Shown here: piece by piece, positions 1-6,930 of the stretch
Position numbering within the stretch: the first letter of the stretch is position 1
How the letters are laid out: each line of letters begins with the position of its first letter
Source of the DNA: Streptomyces sp. NRRL WC-3549
GTDB taxonomy: Bacteria > Actinomycetota > Actinomycetes > Streptomycetales > Streptomycetaceae
DNA: 13,488 nucleotides
Direction: 5' to 3'
NCBI RefSeq assembly: GCF_000721935.1
Contig: NZ_KL585381.1
Span: 53,584-67,071, forward strand
The notes under the pieces: generated by a model
The model's input: only the letters and a program-made list of their open reading frames with translations
Database searches by the model: none
Told to the model about the DNA's origin: nothing
Translations under genes and position numbers: made by a program

Positions 1-598
1 GGGCAGGGGCCGATCCGTCGGGTGCGCCGCTCGCCTCGGCGGGCCGGGTGACGTGCAGCTGCCCGTCGCGTACGTACGCCTGCGCACCGGCCTCCTCGGC
101 GAGTCCGCGTACGAACTCCCAGTCGGTGACGTTGGGCTGGGCCATGTGCTCGATCACCGGCCCGGCGACGTCCACCGTCCCCGGTTTCAGTCCGGCGCGC
201 TGGGCGACCTGGCCGCAGATGTCGGCGAGCGTCATGTTCTGGTAGCTCGCGACCCGACGCCCCCGCAGCAGCCGGTGGGACGCGTCGAGCCCCCGTACGA
301 CGGTGAAGGTGCCCGTCTCGTCGAGCTCCACCTCCAGGGCGGTGACCACGCCCTCCAGCAGCGGTTTCGGCGCGGTGTCCCCGCCCGCGCGGGCCAGCAG
401 CCGGGCCTCGGTGCCGATCTTCAGACCGGCCTGTGCCAGCAGGACCCGGTCGGGGTCCCGGAAGCGCAGCAGGAAGAGGTCGGGGAGCGTGCGGCTGTCG
501 TCGACGTACCCCTCGACCAGGGTGTTCACGAACTTCGGCGGCAGTGGTGTGCCCCCGAACTCCACCACCAGCGCGCTGGCGACGCCCGCTCCCGTCAT
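1..598 (-). CDS. VgrG/gpD-like eCIS spike-hub protein, 3' end outside window (partial)
   Basis: Only the first 199 or so residues lie in the window; the frame stays open to the left edge. The ATG at 598 shares ATGA with the stop of the LysM gene, so the two are translationally coupled and the start is well fixed. Two stretches match the hub region of VgrG / phage late-control gpD proteins (Afp8/Pvc8 in eCIS): GLDASHRLLRGRR (residues 103-115) followed by SYQNMTLADI, and the segment NVTDWEFVRGLAEEAGAQAY (156-175). In this family the protein forms the trimeric hub and spike base beneath the tube and contacts the PAAR tip, and the LysM adaptor is the usual upstream neighbour, as here. The beta-helix spike portion is not visible. 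Family assignment is secure; whether the C-terminus carries an extra effector domain cannot be told. Confidence 0.9.
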   Translation of the reverse strand, partial: MTGAGVASALVVEFGGTPLPPKFVNTLVEGYVDDSRTLPDLFLLRFRDPDRVLLAQAGLKIGTEARLLARAGGDTAPKPLLEGVVTALEVELDETGTFTVVRGLDASHRLLRGRRVASYQNMTLADICGQVAQRAGLKPGTVDVAGPVIEHMAQPNVTDWEFVRGLAEEAGAQAYVRDGQLHVTRPAEASGAPDGSAPA

Positions 599-1398
599 CG
601 GACCGGCCTCCCCGGGCCGGCGTCGTCGGACAGCCGGTTCAGTTCGTCGAGGGCCGGCAGCAGGAGCTGCGTCCCGGGTGCGAGCCGCAAGGGGTCGTCG
701 ATGCCGTTCGCCTCGGCGATGACCCGCCAGGCGCCGGCGTCTCCGTACTCCCGGTGGGCCAGCGACGGCAGGGAGTCCCCCGACGCCACCCGGTGCACCC
801 GGCGGGCGGCCAGGGCGCCGGACGTCGGGTTCTGCCCCGGTGTCTCCCCGCTGATCTCCTCCATCGTGACCTGGCAGACGGCCCGGATGGGCACCCCTGA
901 GGTGGTGAACAGGGTGTACTTGGCGGCGACCTGGCTGACGTAACCGGGGAAGCCGGTGAGTCCGCCCCAGTGGAACACCACCCAGGGCGGGGAGGACCGC
1001 TGCTGCTGCCGCGTCTCGTTCGTCGGCACACAGCAGGCGAACAACTGCTCCACCGAGGTGACCACACGGGTGTCCTGGGTCTCGCCCGCGTCGAAGAACA
1101 TCTCGACGGTGAGCTTGCTGGGCTGCGACCCCTGGTACTCGGGGGGCCCCGAGCTCTTCGCGCCCTTGGCCGGGGTCCGTTTCCAGGACGCGGCCTTGGT
1201 CAGGCTGAGCTCCTTGGGGTTGAACTGGAAGTCGATCCGCCCGCACGGTCCGCCCGGCGTCAGTCCGCCGCCGGTCGGCGGTGTACGCAGCTCCAGGTAC
1301 GCGTGCTCCAGTTTGGGCCGGGCCGAGCCGCTCTTCCCGGCGGACGCCACCCCGGACGTACCGGCGGCACTGAAGGCGATGGGTCCCGCGCTCGTCAC
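595..1398 (-). CDS. LysM/CIS-tube adaptor protein (Afp7/Pvc7-like)
   Basis: A 267-residue protein. I chose GTG at 1398, 5 bases after the stop of the upstream tube gene, because GGAGG lies at 1413-1409 with 10-base spacing; a longer frame to 1524 would run far into the tube gene. After a Gly/Ser/Ala-rich tail (1-28) comes the tube-initiator type domain, with IDFQFNPKELSLTKAASW at 55-72 and KLTVEMFFDAGE at 95-106. The C-terminus (201-249) is a LysM domain: HRVASGDSLPSLAHREYGD, then WRVIAEANGIDDP and PGTQLLLPAL. In eCIS and T4-like baseplates (gp53/Afp7 type) this protein joins the tube to the VgrG-like hub; the LysM fold probably serves in assembly, not in wall binding. Its stop overlaps the start of the hub gene by 4 bases. 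Identification is firm; the exact structural position is inferred from homologues. Confidence 0.92.
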   Translation of the reverse strand: MTSAGPIAFSAAGTSGVASAGKSGSARPKLEHAYLELRTPPTGGGLTPGGPCGRIDFQFNPKELSLTKAASWKRTPAKGAKSSGPPEYQGSQPSKLTVEMFFDAGETQDTRVVTSVEQLFACCVPTNETRQQQRSSPPWVVFHWGGLTGFPGYVSQVAAKYTLFTTSGVPIRAVCQVTMEEISGETPGQNPTSGALAARRVHRVASGDSLPSLAHREYGDAGAWRVIAEANGIDDPLRLAPGTQLLLPALDELNRLSDDAGPGRPVR

Positions 1399-1403
1399 CT
1401 CGC

Positions 1404-1841
1404 TCAGCCCTCCATCACATAGCCGTGGTGGGCGATCTCGATCGTCTCCATCGCGACCTTGGGCGACTCGGGCGTGAACGACGGCCCCGTCCAGCGCACG
1501 GGCACCACCTCCAGCAGCCCCCACTGGGCGACCTTCCGGCCGTCGCCGGTACGCGCCTCGATGTGCGCGGTCTTCCGGCTGAACCCGGTCGTCATCGTGG
1601 CGAACCAGCGCGCGACCTTCTCCGTCTCCCGGGTGAGCGGGCGGGAGAGCTTGACGTTGGAGTACTTCAGCCGGGTCGGGAGCTGCCAGAGGTGCCCGTT
1701 GTTACCGCCCTCCTCACGCGTCTCCAGGACGACCTCGCAGCCCAGGCCGTCACACGTGTTGAACGATCCGAGCTCGATGTCGTCGATCGTCACGACGAAG
1801 CAGACGCTGACGGCGGGATCGCTGTCCGGTGGGGTGGCCAT
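1404..1841 (-). CDS. eCIS inner tube protein, second paralog (T4 gp19 family)
   Basis: A 145-residue protein. ATG at 1841 is preceded by GAGAGG about 8 bases upstream and begins MATPPDSDPAVSVCFVVTID; in-frame codons further upstream give low-complexity Arg/Pro sequence and were discarded. The pattern is that of the T4 gp19 / phage tail tube family: an N-terminal strand pair (CFVVTIDDIELGSF), a CDGLGCEVV turn, LKYSNVKLSRPLTRETEKVARWF (residues 58-80), and closing strands WGLLEVVPVRWTGPSF and IEIAHHGYVMEG. It differs strongly from the first tube protein at 4405-4848. It sits beside the LysM adaptor, so it more likely forms the baseplate-proximal tube-initiator ring (Afp5/Pvc5 role) than the bulk tube; that placement is inference from gene order. 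Confidence 0.92.
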   Translation of the reverse strand: MATPPDSDPAVSVCFVVTIDDIELGSFNTCDGLGCEVVLETREEGGNNGHLWQLPTRLKYSNVKLSRPLTRETEKVARWFATMTTGFSRKTAHIEARTGDGRKVAQWGLLEVVPVRWTGPSFTPESPKVAMETIEIAHHGYVMEG

Positions 1842-1882
1842 GGCACATGCCTCTCGGTCGGTGCGGCGCTGCGGTCGGTACG

Positions 1883-1901
1883 CCCGGCCCCTCCGGCCGG
1901 G
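1883..1901 (-). other. Hairpin in the gap before the second tube gene
   Basis: CCCGGCC (1883-1889) and GGCCGGG (1895-1901) are perfect reverse complements around a 5-base loop, in the 83-base gap between the proline-rich protein and the second tube gene. There is no T-run. It could be an mRNA stability or attenuation element that sets stoichiometry between the two genes, or a chance product of high GC. Confidence 0.25.
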
Positions 1902-1909
1902 GGATTCGG

Positions 1910-1939
1910 TCAGTGGCGGGTGTTTCAGTGGCGGGTGTG
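1910..1939 (-). repeat. 15-bp tandem duplication across the stop of the proline-rich gene
   Basis: The 14-mer tcagtggcgggtgt occurs at 1910-1923 and again at 1925-1938, a 15-base period. Read on the minus strand this gives HTRH-stop followed in frame by NTRH-stop, so the last codons and the stop of the proline-rich gene have been duplicated in tandem. The protein ends at the first stop (1925). Confidence 0.85.
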
Positions 1940-3790
1940 GATGAGGAAGCCCGCCCGCTCCCGCTCCAGCCGGAGGTCGGCCTTGAGGAGCCGGCTGAGC
2001 GGCGTGTACAGCGCCCGCACCAGCTCGTCCGTCACGGCGGGCGTACCCGCCCCGGCCTCGGTGGCTCCCTCGGCGTCCGGGCCGGGCGTGGAGGCGGGCC
2101 CGGGGTCGGGACCGGGTGGGGCGGGCGGGTCGGCAGGGGGGTCGGGTGGAGCGGGCGGGGGCGGAGGCGCCTCCGTGATCTCCGCGTCGCGCTGGACGAC
2201 CGGCCGGGACGTACCGCCTGTGGGCGCCCCGGAGAAGACGACGCTGCCGTCTGCCGCGCGCTGGGCCACCCCGGCCGCCACGGCGGCGGTACCCGCCGTG
2301 GGGAACGCCCCCGGGGAGGTCCCTGAGGCCCCGGGGGCGGGGCCCGGCCCCGCCCCCGACCGGGGTACGGGGGGCCCGGTCTGCCGCTGCACCCCGGGCC
2401 CGCCGGGGCCGGCGAGACCGTGGGAAGCCGGCAGGCCCGTACGCGGCTGCGGGTGCGGCGCCCCCGGTACGCGACCGCCGCCGCCCGGCACGGACACCGC
2501 CCGTTGGACCGGCACACCCACGCCACCGGCCGCCGGCCCGGACGCCCCGGTGGTCCAGCGCAGCGGTACGGCGTCGGGCGGGGGCGGCTGCGGCGACCAC
2601 GCCGCCGCGCCTCCGGCCGGGGACGAGGGCCCCGCCGCCGCCCGGTCGGACCCGGAGGGCCCGGCAGCGCTCCCGGACGAGCGCTGGACGGCGGCCCCAG
2701 GGGCGTCGGGGACGGCGGCGTTCTGGAGGGACAGCCCCCGTTCGCCGAGCAGCGGGACCGTGGGCCCCTCCGCTGCCCGCGGGACCGGGAACGACAGGGC
2801 GGGCGGCAGGACGGACGGCCGGACCGGCCGCTGGGCGGACGGCCGGACGGACCGCTGGACGGGGACACCCGCACCCCCGTCCGCGCCGCCTCCGCCTTCT
2901 CCCCCGGCCGCCCTGTCCCCCCGGGCCGCGCCGGGCCCGTCCCCGTGCCCCGCCACCGACCCGACCGGCGGGGCGTCCCCGAGGAGCGGTGCGACCGGAT
3001 CCGCCGCCTCAGGCAGCTCGGGACCCGTCGGCGAGAAGACCTCCGCGGCCCCGCCCGGCTCCTCGGCGTCCGCCTCCCGCCGGTCCGCCGCCGGCGGACC
3101 GGACGGCGCGGTGACGGACGGCTCCGGACCGGGCGTCCGGCCCGGCGCCGGTTCCTCCGCCGTCGAGGCCGCCACCGTGCGCTGGGCCGTCGGCGGCAGG
3201 CCCGGCAGCGGCGCGCCCAGGCCCGGTGCACGCCGCGGTGCCCGAGCAGGCTCCACCGCACGCTGCACGGCATCCGGAGCGGTCGGGCCGTCCGGCTCCG
3301 GCGCGGGGGTCTCCTCAACCGTCCGTACGGGAGGCTGCTCCGCCAGCAACCGGCGTACCGGTGCCCCGGTGGCGTCCGGTGATCCCCCCACGGACGTCAG
3401 GGACGGTGGCCCCCCGCCCTCGTGCACCCGCTGCACCGGAGCGGACGCGGACTCCCGCCGCAGCGGCATCTCCACGGCGCGCCGCACCGGAGGCGCGGGG
3501 CTGCCCGGCGCCGCGCCGACGACACCACGCACCAGCCCGGCGGGGGCGTCAGGGCTGACCAGATGCCCCAGCGGCGTCCCGAGAGAGGCGTCCTGACGTG
3601 TCGTCAGGGAGCCCTCGAACGCCGAGGGTCCGATGACGAGTTCCTGCGCGGCCAGCGTCCGCTGGAGGGGCCCGATCCGGCTCACGTCGACACGGTCGCC
3701 CCGGTCCGCGCCCCGGGCGTCAGCGGGGGCGGGCGCCCGGGCCGGCTCCCCCGTCGTACGGCCGCCGCGCAGCCAGGACATCAGTCCCAT
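1925..3790 (-). CDS. Proline-rich, QR-motif eCIS-associated protein of unknown function
   Basis: A 621-residue protein. ATG at 3790 has a good Shine-Dalgarno (GGGGGAGG) about 10 bases upstream; an alternative ATG lies at 3781. Three parts are visible. The N-terminus (about 41-95) holds IGPLQRTLAAQELVIGP, SLTTRQDASLGTPLGHLVSP and GLVRGVVG, which looks folded and, from memory, recurs in actinomycete eCIS loci. A long middle is almost wholly Pro/Gly/Ala with about ten short V/A-Q-R motifs (PVQRVHEG, AVQRAVEP, TAQRTVA, PVQRSV, GVQRQT, VVQRDA), so is probably disordered. The C-terminus (about 586-621) is a predicted helix, ELVRALYTPLSRLLKADLRL, ending ERERAGFLIHTRH. It lies between the small DUF6760-type gene and the second tube gene, within the structural operon. 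The QR motifs resemble those at the cargo N-terminus, so a role in cargo handling is conceivable but unproven. Confidence 0.85.
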   Translation of the reverse strand: MGLMSWLRGGRTTGEPARAPAPADARGADRGDRVDVSRIGPLQRTLAAQELVIGPSAFEGSLTTRQDASLGTPLGHLVSPDAPAGLVRGVVGAAPGSPAPPVRRAVEMPLRRESASAPVQRVHEGGGPPSLTSVGGSPDATGAPVRRLLAEQPPVRTVEETPAPEPDGPTAPDAVQRAVEPARAPRRAPGLGAPLPGLPPTAQRTVAASTAEEPAPGRTPGPEPSVTAPSGPPAADRREADAEEPGGAAEVFSPTGPELPEAADPVAPLLGDAPPVGSVAGHGDGPGAARGDRAAGGEGGGGADGGAGVPVQRSVRPSAQRPVRPSVLPPALSFPVPRAAEGPTVPLLGERGLSLQNAAVPDAPGAAVQRSSGSAAGPSGSDRAAAGPSSPAGGAAAWSPQPPPPDAVPLRWTTGASGPAAGGVGVPVQRAVSVPGGGGRVPGAPHPQPRTGLPASHGLAGPGGPGVQRQTGPPVPRSGAGPGPAPGASGTSPGAFPTAGTAAVAAGVAQRAADGSVVFSGAPTGGTSRPVVQRDAEITEAPPPPPAPPDPPADPPAPPGPDPGPASTPGPDAEGATEAGAGTPAVTDELVRALYTPLSRLLKADLRLERERAGFLIHTRH

Positions 3791-3818
3791 GGTCTCTCGT
3801 CCTCCCCCGCACTCCTCG

Positions 3819-3962
3819 CTACTGCCCGTTGAGGCGAGCGACCTGTGCGACGAACTTCAGGCGTTCCGGGTGTTCCAGGTCCAGCAGGTCGTCGAGCGGC
3901 CAGTGGAAGTGGTAGGCGAGGTACGCGACCTCCTCGTAGAGCAGGTCGGCCGCGTACGTCAC
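3819..3962 (-). CDS. Small DUF6760-type eCIS protein (Afp6/Pvc6 position)
   Basis: A 47-residue gene found by reading the minus strand between the gp26-like and proline-rich genes. GTG at 3962 shares GTGA with the stop of the gp26-like gene; TAG is at 3821-3819. The sequence contains DLLYEEVAYLAYHFHWPLDD (residues 6-25) and then LLDLEHPERLKFVAQVARLNG. The LYEEVAYxAYHFHWP...LDLEHPER pattern is the hallmark of the DUF6760 family, a short protein found between tube/chaperone and baseplate genes in eCIS and related phage-like loci; it is thought to act in assembly but has no established biochemical role. Coupling to the gp26-like gene suggests the two are made together, perhaps as partners. The downstream gene starts 28 bases later. 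Confidence 0.9.
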   Translation of the reverse strand: MTYAADLLYEEVAYLAYHFHWPLDDLLDLEHPERLKFVAQVARLNGQ

Positions 3963-4405
3963 GATTCCCCCAGGCGACCGCCGGCGAGATTCACCGCGAA
4001 CTCCTCCTGGCAGGACGGACAGGTGACGGCGGCGCGGGTGTGGCCCTCGGCGTTGATCCGGCGGTAGAAGTCCTGGAGGAACGCGAGATCGGACGCGAAC
4101 AGGTCCTCGATGACACCGGGGTGGATGTCGTCGACCGTCCCGATCCGGGTGACGACCCGGGAGATCAGAACCACCGTCAGATACGCGGAGTTGTCCCGCA
4201 CCCGGTCGTCCCGGAGCGGTACCAGCTCGTCGCGGGCGGTCGCGAGACGCATCACCCCGGAACGGTGCACGGTGCCCGACTCGTCGACGTACCCACGCGG
4301 CAGCTCGAACGTGAACTCGGTCCGCAACGGCTCGGCGTGCCCCGCCGCCCCCCGCTCCGCCGCCTCGCGCTCCGGGGGCGCCTGGAACTGGATGCCCCGC
4401 CGCAT
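3959..4405 (-). CDS. T4 gp26-like baseplate hub assembly chaperone
   Basis: A 148-residue protein whose ATG at 4405 overlaps the tube stop by one base (TGATG). Recognisable blocks are FTFELPRGYVDESGTVHRSG (residues 31-50), VMRLATARDELVPLRDDRVR (51-70), YLTVVLISRVVTRIG (75-89) and DLFASDLAFLQDFYRRIN (101-118). A CPSC pair at Cys129/Cys132 precedes EEFAVNLAGG, which may be one half of a metal site. This matches the family usually annotated in actinomycetes as T4-type baseplate hub assembly chaperone (gp26-like), found next to the tube gene in eCIS and in some contractile phages. It presumably assists hub or tube assembly without entering the particle. The family match is from memory; the chaperone function comes from T4 and is untested here. 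Confidence 0.8.
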   Translation of the reverse strand: MRRGIQFQAPPEREAAERGAAGHAEPLRTEFTFELPRGYVDESGTVHRSGVMRLATARDELVPLRDDRVRDNSAYLTVVLISRVVTRIGTVDDIHPGVIEDLFASDLAFLQDFYRRINAEGHTRAAVTCPSCQEEFAVNLAGGRLGES

Positions 4406-4848
4406 CAGTCGAGCTCCATGCTCTCGTACGTGATGGCGAGCTTCTCCGTCAGCACCGAGGTGTCACCGGCCTTGAGGGTGCCGATCTCCAGGGACTTCGG
4501 CCAGGCGTTGATGAGCTTGTACCGCTTGATGGGCAGGCCTTCGTAGTCGTAGACGATGACCGCGCCGTTACGCCGGGCGTTCGTCATGCGGCCGAACCGG
4601 GAGTCCTTGATCCAGCGTTCGAAGCTGTTGTCCTCCGTGAGGCCGCGGGTGACGGTGACCTCGCCGGCCTTGGGGCGGCCGGGCAGCTTCTTGATGGCGT
4701 ACTTGCCGTCGGCGGTGTTCTGCTTCAGCTCGATGACGTCCTGCTCCATCTTCAGACCGCTGACCTCGGTGATCTGCTTGATGACGACGCTGTCGAACTC
4801 CAGACCGAAGGAGTGTCCGACGGAACTGTCGAGATCGGGAAGTGGCAC
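4405..4848 (-). CDS. eCIS inner tube protein, first paralog (T4 gp19 family)
   Basis: A 147-residue protein starting at GTG 4848, with GAGGAG about 6 bases upstream. It begins MPLPDLDSSVGHSFGLEFDS and has the tail-tube hallmarks IKQITEVSGLKMEQDVIELK (residues 24-43), LPGRPKAGEVTVTRGLTED (55-73), FERWIKDSR (76-84), the strand YDYEGLPIKRYKLINAWPKS and the C-terminal LTEKLAITYESMEL. It directly follows the sheath gene and should form the bulk of the inner tube (Afp1/Pvc1, Hcp-like hexamers) through which cargo is carried. A 156-base gap separates it from the sheath gene, unlike the tight junctions downstream, so it may have its own processing or promoter signal. It is much more Lys-rich than the second tube paralog. 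Confidence 0.94.
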   Translation of the reverse strand: MPLPDLDSSVGHSFGLEFDSVVIKQITEVSGLKMEQDVIELKQNTADGKYAIKKLPGRPKAGEVTVTRGLTEDNSFERWIKDSRFGRMTNARRNGAVIVYDYEGLPIKRYKLINAWPKSLEIGTLKAGDTSVLTEKLAITYESMELD

Positions 4849-4971
4849 AACAGGCTCCTCACGCTTACGCCGGATTCGAGGACGGAGGGCGACCGGTCAC
4901 CGCGCCCGGGGCGGGCACCGGTCGTTCCGTGCCGGGCATCGTTCACGGGGTGCCGGACGTGTTCACCGGGA

Positions 4972-5006
4972 GCCGGGCGCGGCTCGTCGGACGCCGGGCG
5001 CGGTTC
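4972..5006. repeat. Short direct repeat in the sheath-tube gap
   Basis: GCCGGGCGCGGCTC (4972-4985) and GCCGGGCGCGGTTC (4993-5006) match at 13 of 14 bases with a 21-base period; the second copy runs into the sheath stop codon. They lie in the 156-base gap between sheath and tube genes, where I see no gene. Probably a small local duplication; a regulatory role is possible but unsupported. Confidence 0.5.
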
Positions 5007-6543
5007 ATTCGTCGATGCCGCCCGTGCCGCCGGTCAACTGGGAGAGCCGGAACACCACGAACTCCGCCGGCTTGACGGGCGCGACACCGACCTCGCAGAT
5101 CACCTGGCCCACGTCGACGCTCTCCGGCGGGTTGGTCTCCCGGTCGCACTTCACGTAGAAGGCCTCCTCCGGCGTCAGTCCGAAGAGCGAGCCCTTCCGC
5201 CACTCGTTGACCAGGAACGCCGAGACCGTGCGCCGGATACGGGCCCACAGCGCGTCGTCGTTCGGCTCGAAGACGACCCACTGTGTGCCGGCGAGGATCG
5301 ACTCCTCCAGGTAGTTGAAGAGCCTCCGCACGTTGAGGTACTGCCATTCCCGGTCGGAGGCCAGGGTCCTGGCCCCCCACACCCGGATACCGCGCCCGGG
5401 GAAGGACCGGACGCAGTTCACCCCGAGCGGGTTCAGCAGGTCGTGCTCACCCTTGGTCAGCTGTGTCTGCAGGGACACCGCCCCGCGCACCACCTCGTTG
5501 GCCGGTGCCTTGTGGACGCCGCGGGTGTCGTCGTTCCGTGCCCAGATCCCGGCCACATGACCGCTCGGGGGTACGAGCACGGGCCGGCTGGTCGCCGGGT
5601 CGGCGACGCTGATCCAGGGGTAGTAGAGCGTCGCGTACCGCGAGTCGAAGTTGGCCTGGTCCGTACGCCAGCTCCTGACCTGCTGCGGGGAGAGCCCCGG
5701 CGGCGGGTCGAGGATCGCCACCCGGTCACCCATCAGCTCGCAGTGGGTGATCAGCCCCTGCTGTACGGCGATCACCGCCTCCAGGTCGAGCAGCCCGCGC
5801 TGGTAGGCGCTCATCAGGTCGGGCACCGCGACCATGGTGATCTCCTCCACGGCCTCCAGCCCGCCCAGGCCCGTACGCCGGTCGGCGTCCCCGACGTACA
5901 CCTCGGGTGCCAGGGCTCCGGCACCACCGGCGGCGGGGGCCGCGGGAGCAAGCGTGACCGTCTGGGCGGCGGGGCGGGCGGGGGCGGCGCCGCGGGCCGT
6001 CTCCCGGATGTCGATCAGCTCGGACTTGGCGTTGACCCGGGTGGCGACGTTCTCCTTGCTGCGCTTGGTCGTCACGGACGCGTAGGTCTCCGCGACCTGA
6101 CCGTCCCGCCTCACGATCAGCTGGAAGACGTCGGAGGGCGGGTCGTCGCCCTCGACCTCGGCCACCTCCACGCTGATCTCGCCGGCCACGCCGGGCCGGG
6201 GCTTCACCGCGTACGGCCCGAGCTGCACCTCCGCACCGGCGACGAGCTCCCCGATGTCACCGTCCACGCCCTCCGTGGCGCCGTCGTCGACCCGGACGAC
6301 GTAGCAGATGCCCCCGCCGTTGGCGAAGAACCCGTAGACGGACGCGGCGAGATGGGTGCCCTCGACGAAGTCGCCGAAGGTACCGGCGAACTGGCTCCAG
6401 TTCGTGATCAGTGTCGGCTCGTCGAACGGGCCCCGCTGGGCGAAGCCCACGAAGGCGGCGACCGAGGTGCCCACGCCTTCGATCGGCCGGGACCCGGACT
6501 CGACCTCTTCGACGTAGACGCCCGGGGACAGGTACGACGGCAT
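5005..6543 (-). CDS. eCIS contractile tail sheath protein
   Basis: A 512-residue protein. ATG at 6543 is chosen because GAGGAGAGG sits just upstream and the family N-terminus starts there (PSYLSPGVYVEEVESG, then TSVAAFVGFAQRGP); in-frame sequence further upstream is Arg/Gly-rich noise. The N-terminal sheath domain includes LITNWSQFAGTFGDF and VYGFFANGGGICYVVRVDD. A less conserved Ala/Pro-rich surface loop follows at about 180-220. The C-terminal sheath domain (about 400-512) contains YLNVRRLFNYLEESILAGTQ, FEPND, FLVNEWRKGSLFG, AFYVKCDRETNP and a closing segment VAPVKPAEFVVFRLSQL. Sheath subunits polymerise around the inner tube and contract to drive it forward. This is the first gene of the minus-strand operon, with one visible sheath gene where Afp and Pvc have three paralogs; actinomycete systems commonly have one. 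Confidence 0.97.
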   Translation of the reverse strand: MPSYLSPGVYVEEVESGSRPIEGVGTSVAAFVGFAQRGPFDEPTLITNWSQFAGTFGDFVEGTHLAASVYGFFANGGGICYVVRVDDGATEGVDGDIGELVAGAEVQLGPYAVKPRPGVAGEISVEVAEVEGDDPPSDVFQLIVRRDGQVAETYASVTTKRSKENVATRVNAKSELIDIRETARGAAPARPAAQTVTLAPAAPAAGGAGALAPEVYVGDADRRTGLGGLEAVEEITMVAVPDLMSAYQRGLLDLEAVIAVQQGLITHCELMGDRVAILDPPPGLSPQQVRSWRTDQANFDSRYATLYYPWISVADPATSRPVLVPPSGHVAGIWARNDDTRGVHKAPANEVVRGAVSLQTQLTKGEHDLLNPLGVNCVRSFPGRGIRVWGARTLASDREWQYLNVRRLFNYLEESILAGTQWVVFEPNDDALWARIRRTVSAFLVNEWRKGSLFGLTPEEAFYVKCDRETNPPESVDVGQVICEVGVAPVKPAEFVVFRLSQLTGGTGGIDE

Positions 6544-6930
6544 ATGAGCCTCTCCTCGACACTCTCTCCTTGACGCTCTGCTCCGACCCGTTCCCCGACC
6601 GGTTCGGCGGACCGTCCGGCCGCCTGCCGGAAGGCTGCCGACGGCAGCCCGACGGCCCGCCGGGCGGCCTGCCCGGGCGATCCGCCGAGCGGCCCTCCGG
6701 CGACCGGGGAACGCCCGCAATTCTCGCCAGATCAACGATCACCGGGAACGGTCACTCGGCCGCCCGGCCGCGCACGGAGGGCTGCCCGATGAGGCAATCC
6801 GGCGGTCCCGTCCACACCACCCGGCGGTGCCCCGCTCTCGGCCTCCGCTCCCCTCCCCCGCCCTTGGCGCGGACGCCACCCTGACGGCTGAGGCCCGGGG
6901 TGGCACGCGGCGAGCGGGGAGGGACGGGGG
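6544..6930. promoter_or_regulatory. Divergent intergenic region between sheath operon and cargo toxin
   Basis: These 387 bases separate the leftward structural operon from the rightward toxin gene and hold no gene I can support; the frames crossing them are Arg/Pro/Gly-rich on both strands. Ribosome binding sites mark both ends: GAGGAGAGG on minus before 6543, and GGGGAGGGA on plus before 6931. The only AT-richer patch is at about 6719-6742, containing ATTCTCG and the partly symmetric AGATCAACGATCA; promoters or an operator for either direction could lie there, but no clear -35/-10 pair is visible. GGCTGCC (6633-6639) and GGCAGCC (6643-6649) form a 7-bp inverted repeat. The region must hold at least the structural operon promoter, since nothing upstream on that strand could supply one. 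Confidence 0.5.

Noticed and set aside
53..943. 296-codon plus-strand frame
   Set aside because: It is antisense to the VgrG-like and LysM genes, both of which show clear family motifs on the minus strand.
1842..2600. N-terminal extension of the second tube protein to give 398 residues
   Set aside because: The extra sequence is Arg/Gly/Ala low complexity antiparallel to nothing conserved, overlaps the proline-rich gene in another frame, and the normal tube start at 1841 has a ribosome binding site.
1425..3596. 723-codon open frame on the plus strand
   Set aside because: It is antisense to the proline-rich and second tube genes. Very high GC removes stop codons from the opposite strand; the translation is Gly/Pro/Arg/Ser-rich without motifs, and the minus strand carries recognisable eCIS genes.
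4813..6573. 586-codon open frame on the plus strand
   Set aside because: It is antisense to the sheath gene, whose N- and C-terminal domains are unmistakable on the minus strand; the plus translation is His/Gly/Asp-rich with no family features.
6544..6735. N-terminal extension of the sheath protein to give 576 residues
   Set aside because: The family N-terminus PSYLSPGVYVEE starts right after ATG 6543 with a strong ribosome binding site; the extension is Arg-rich noise.
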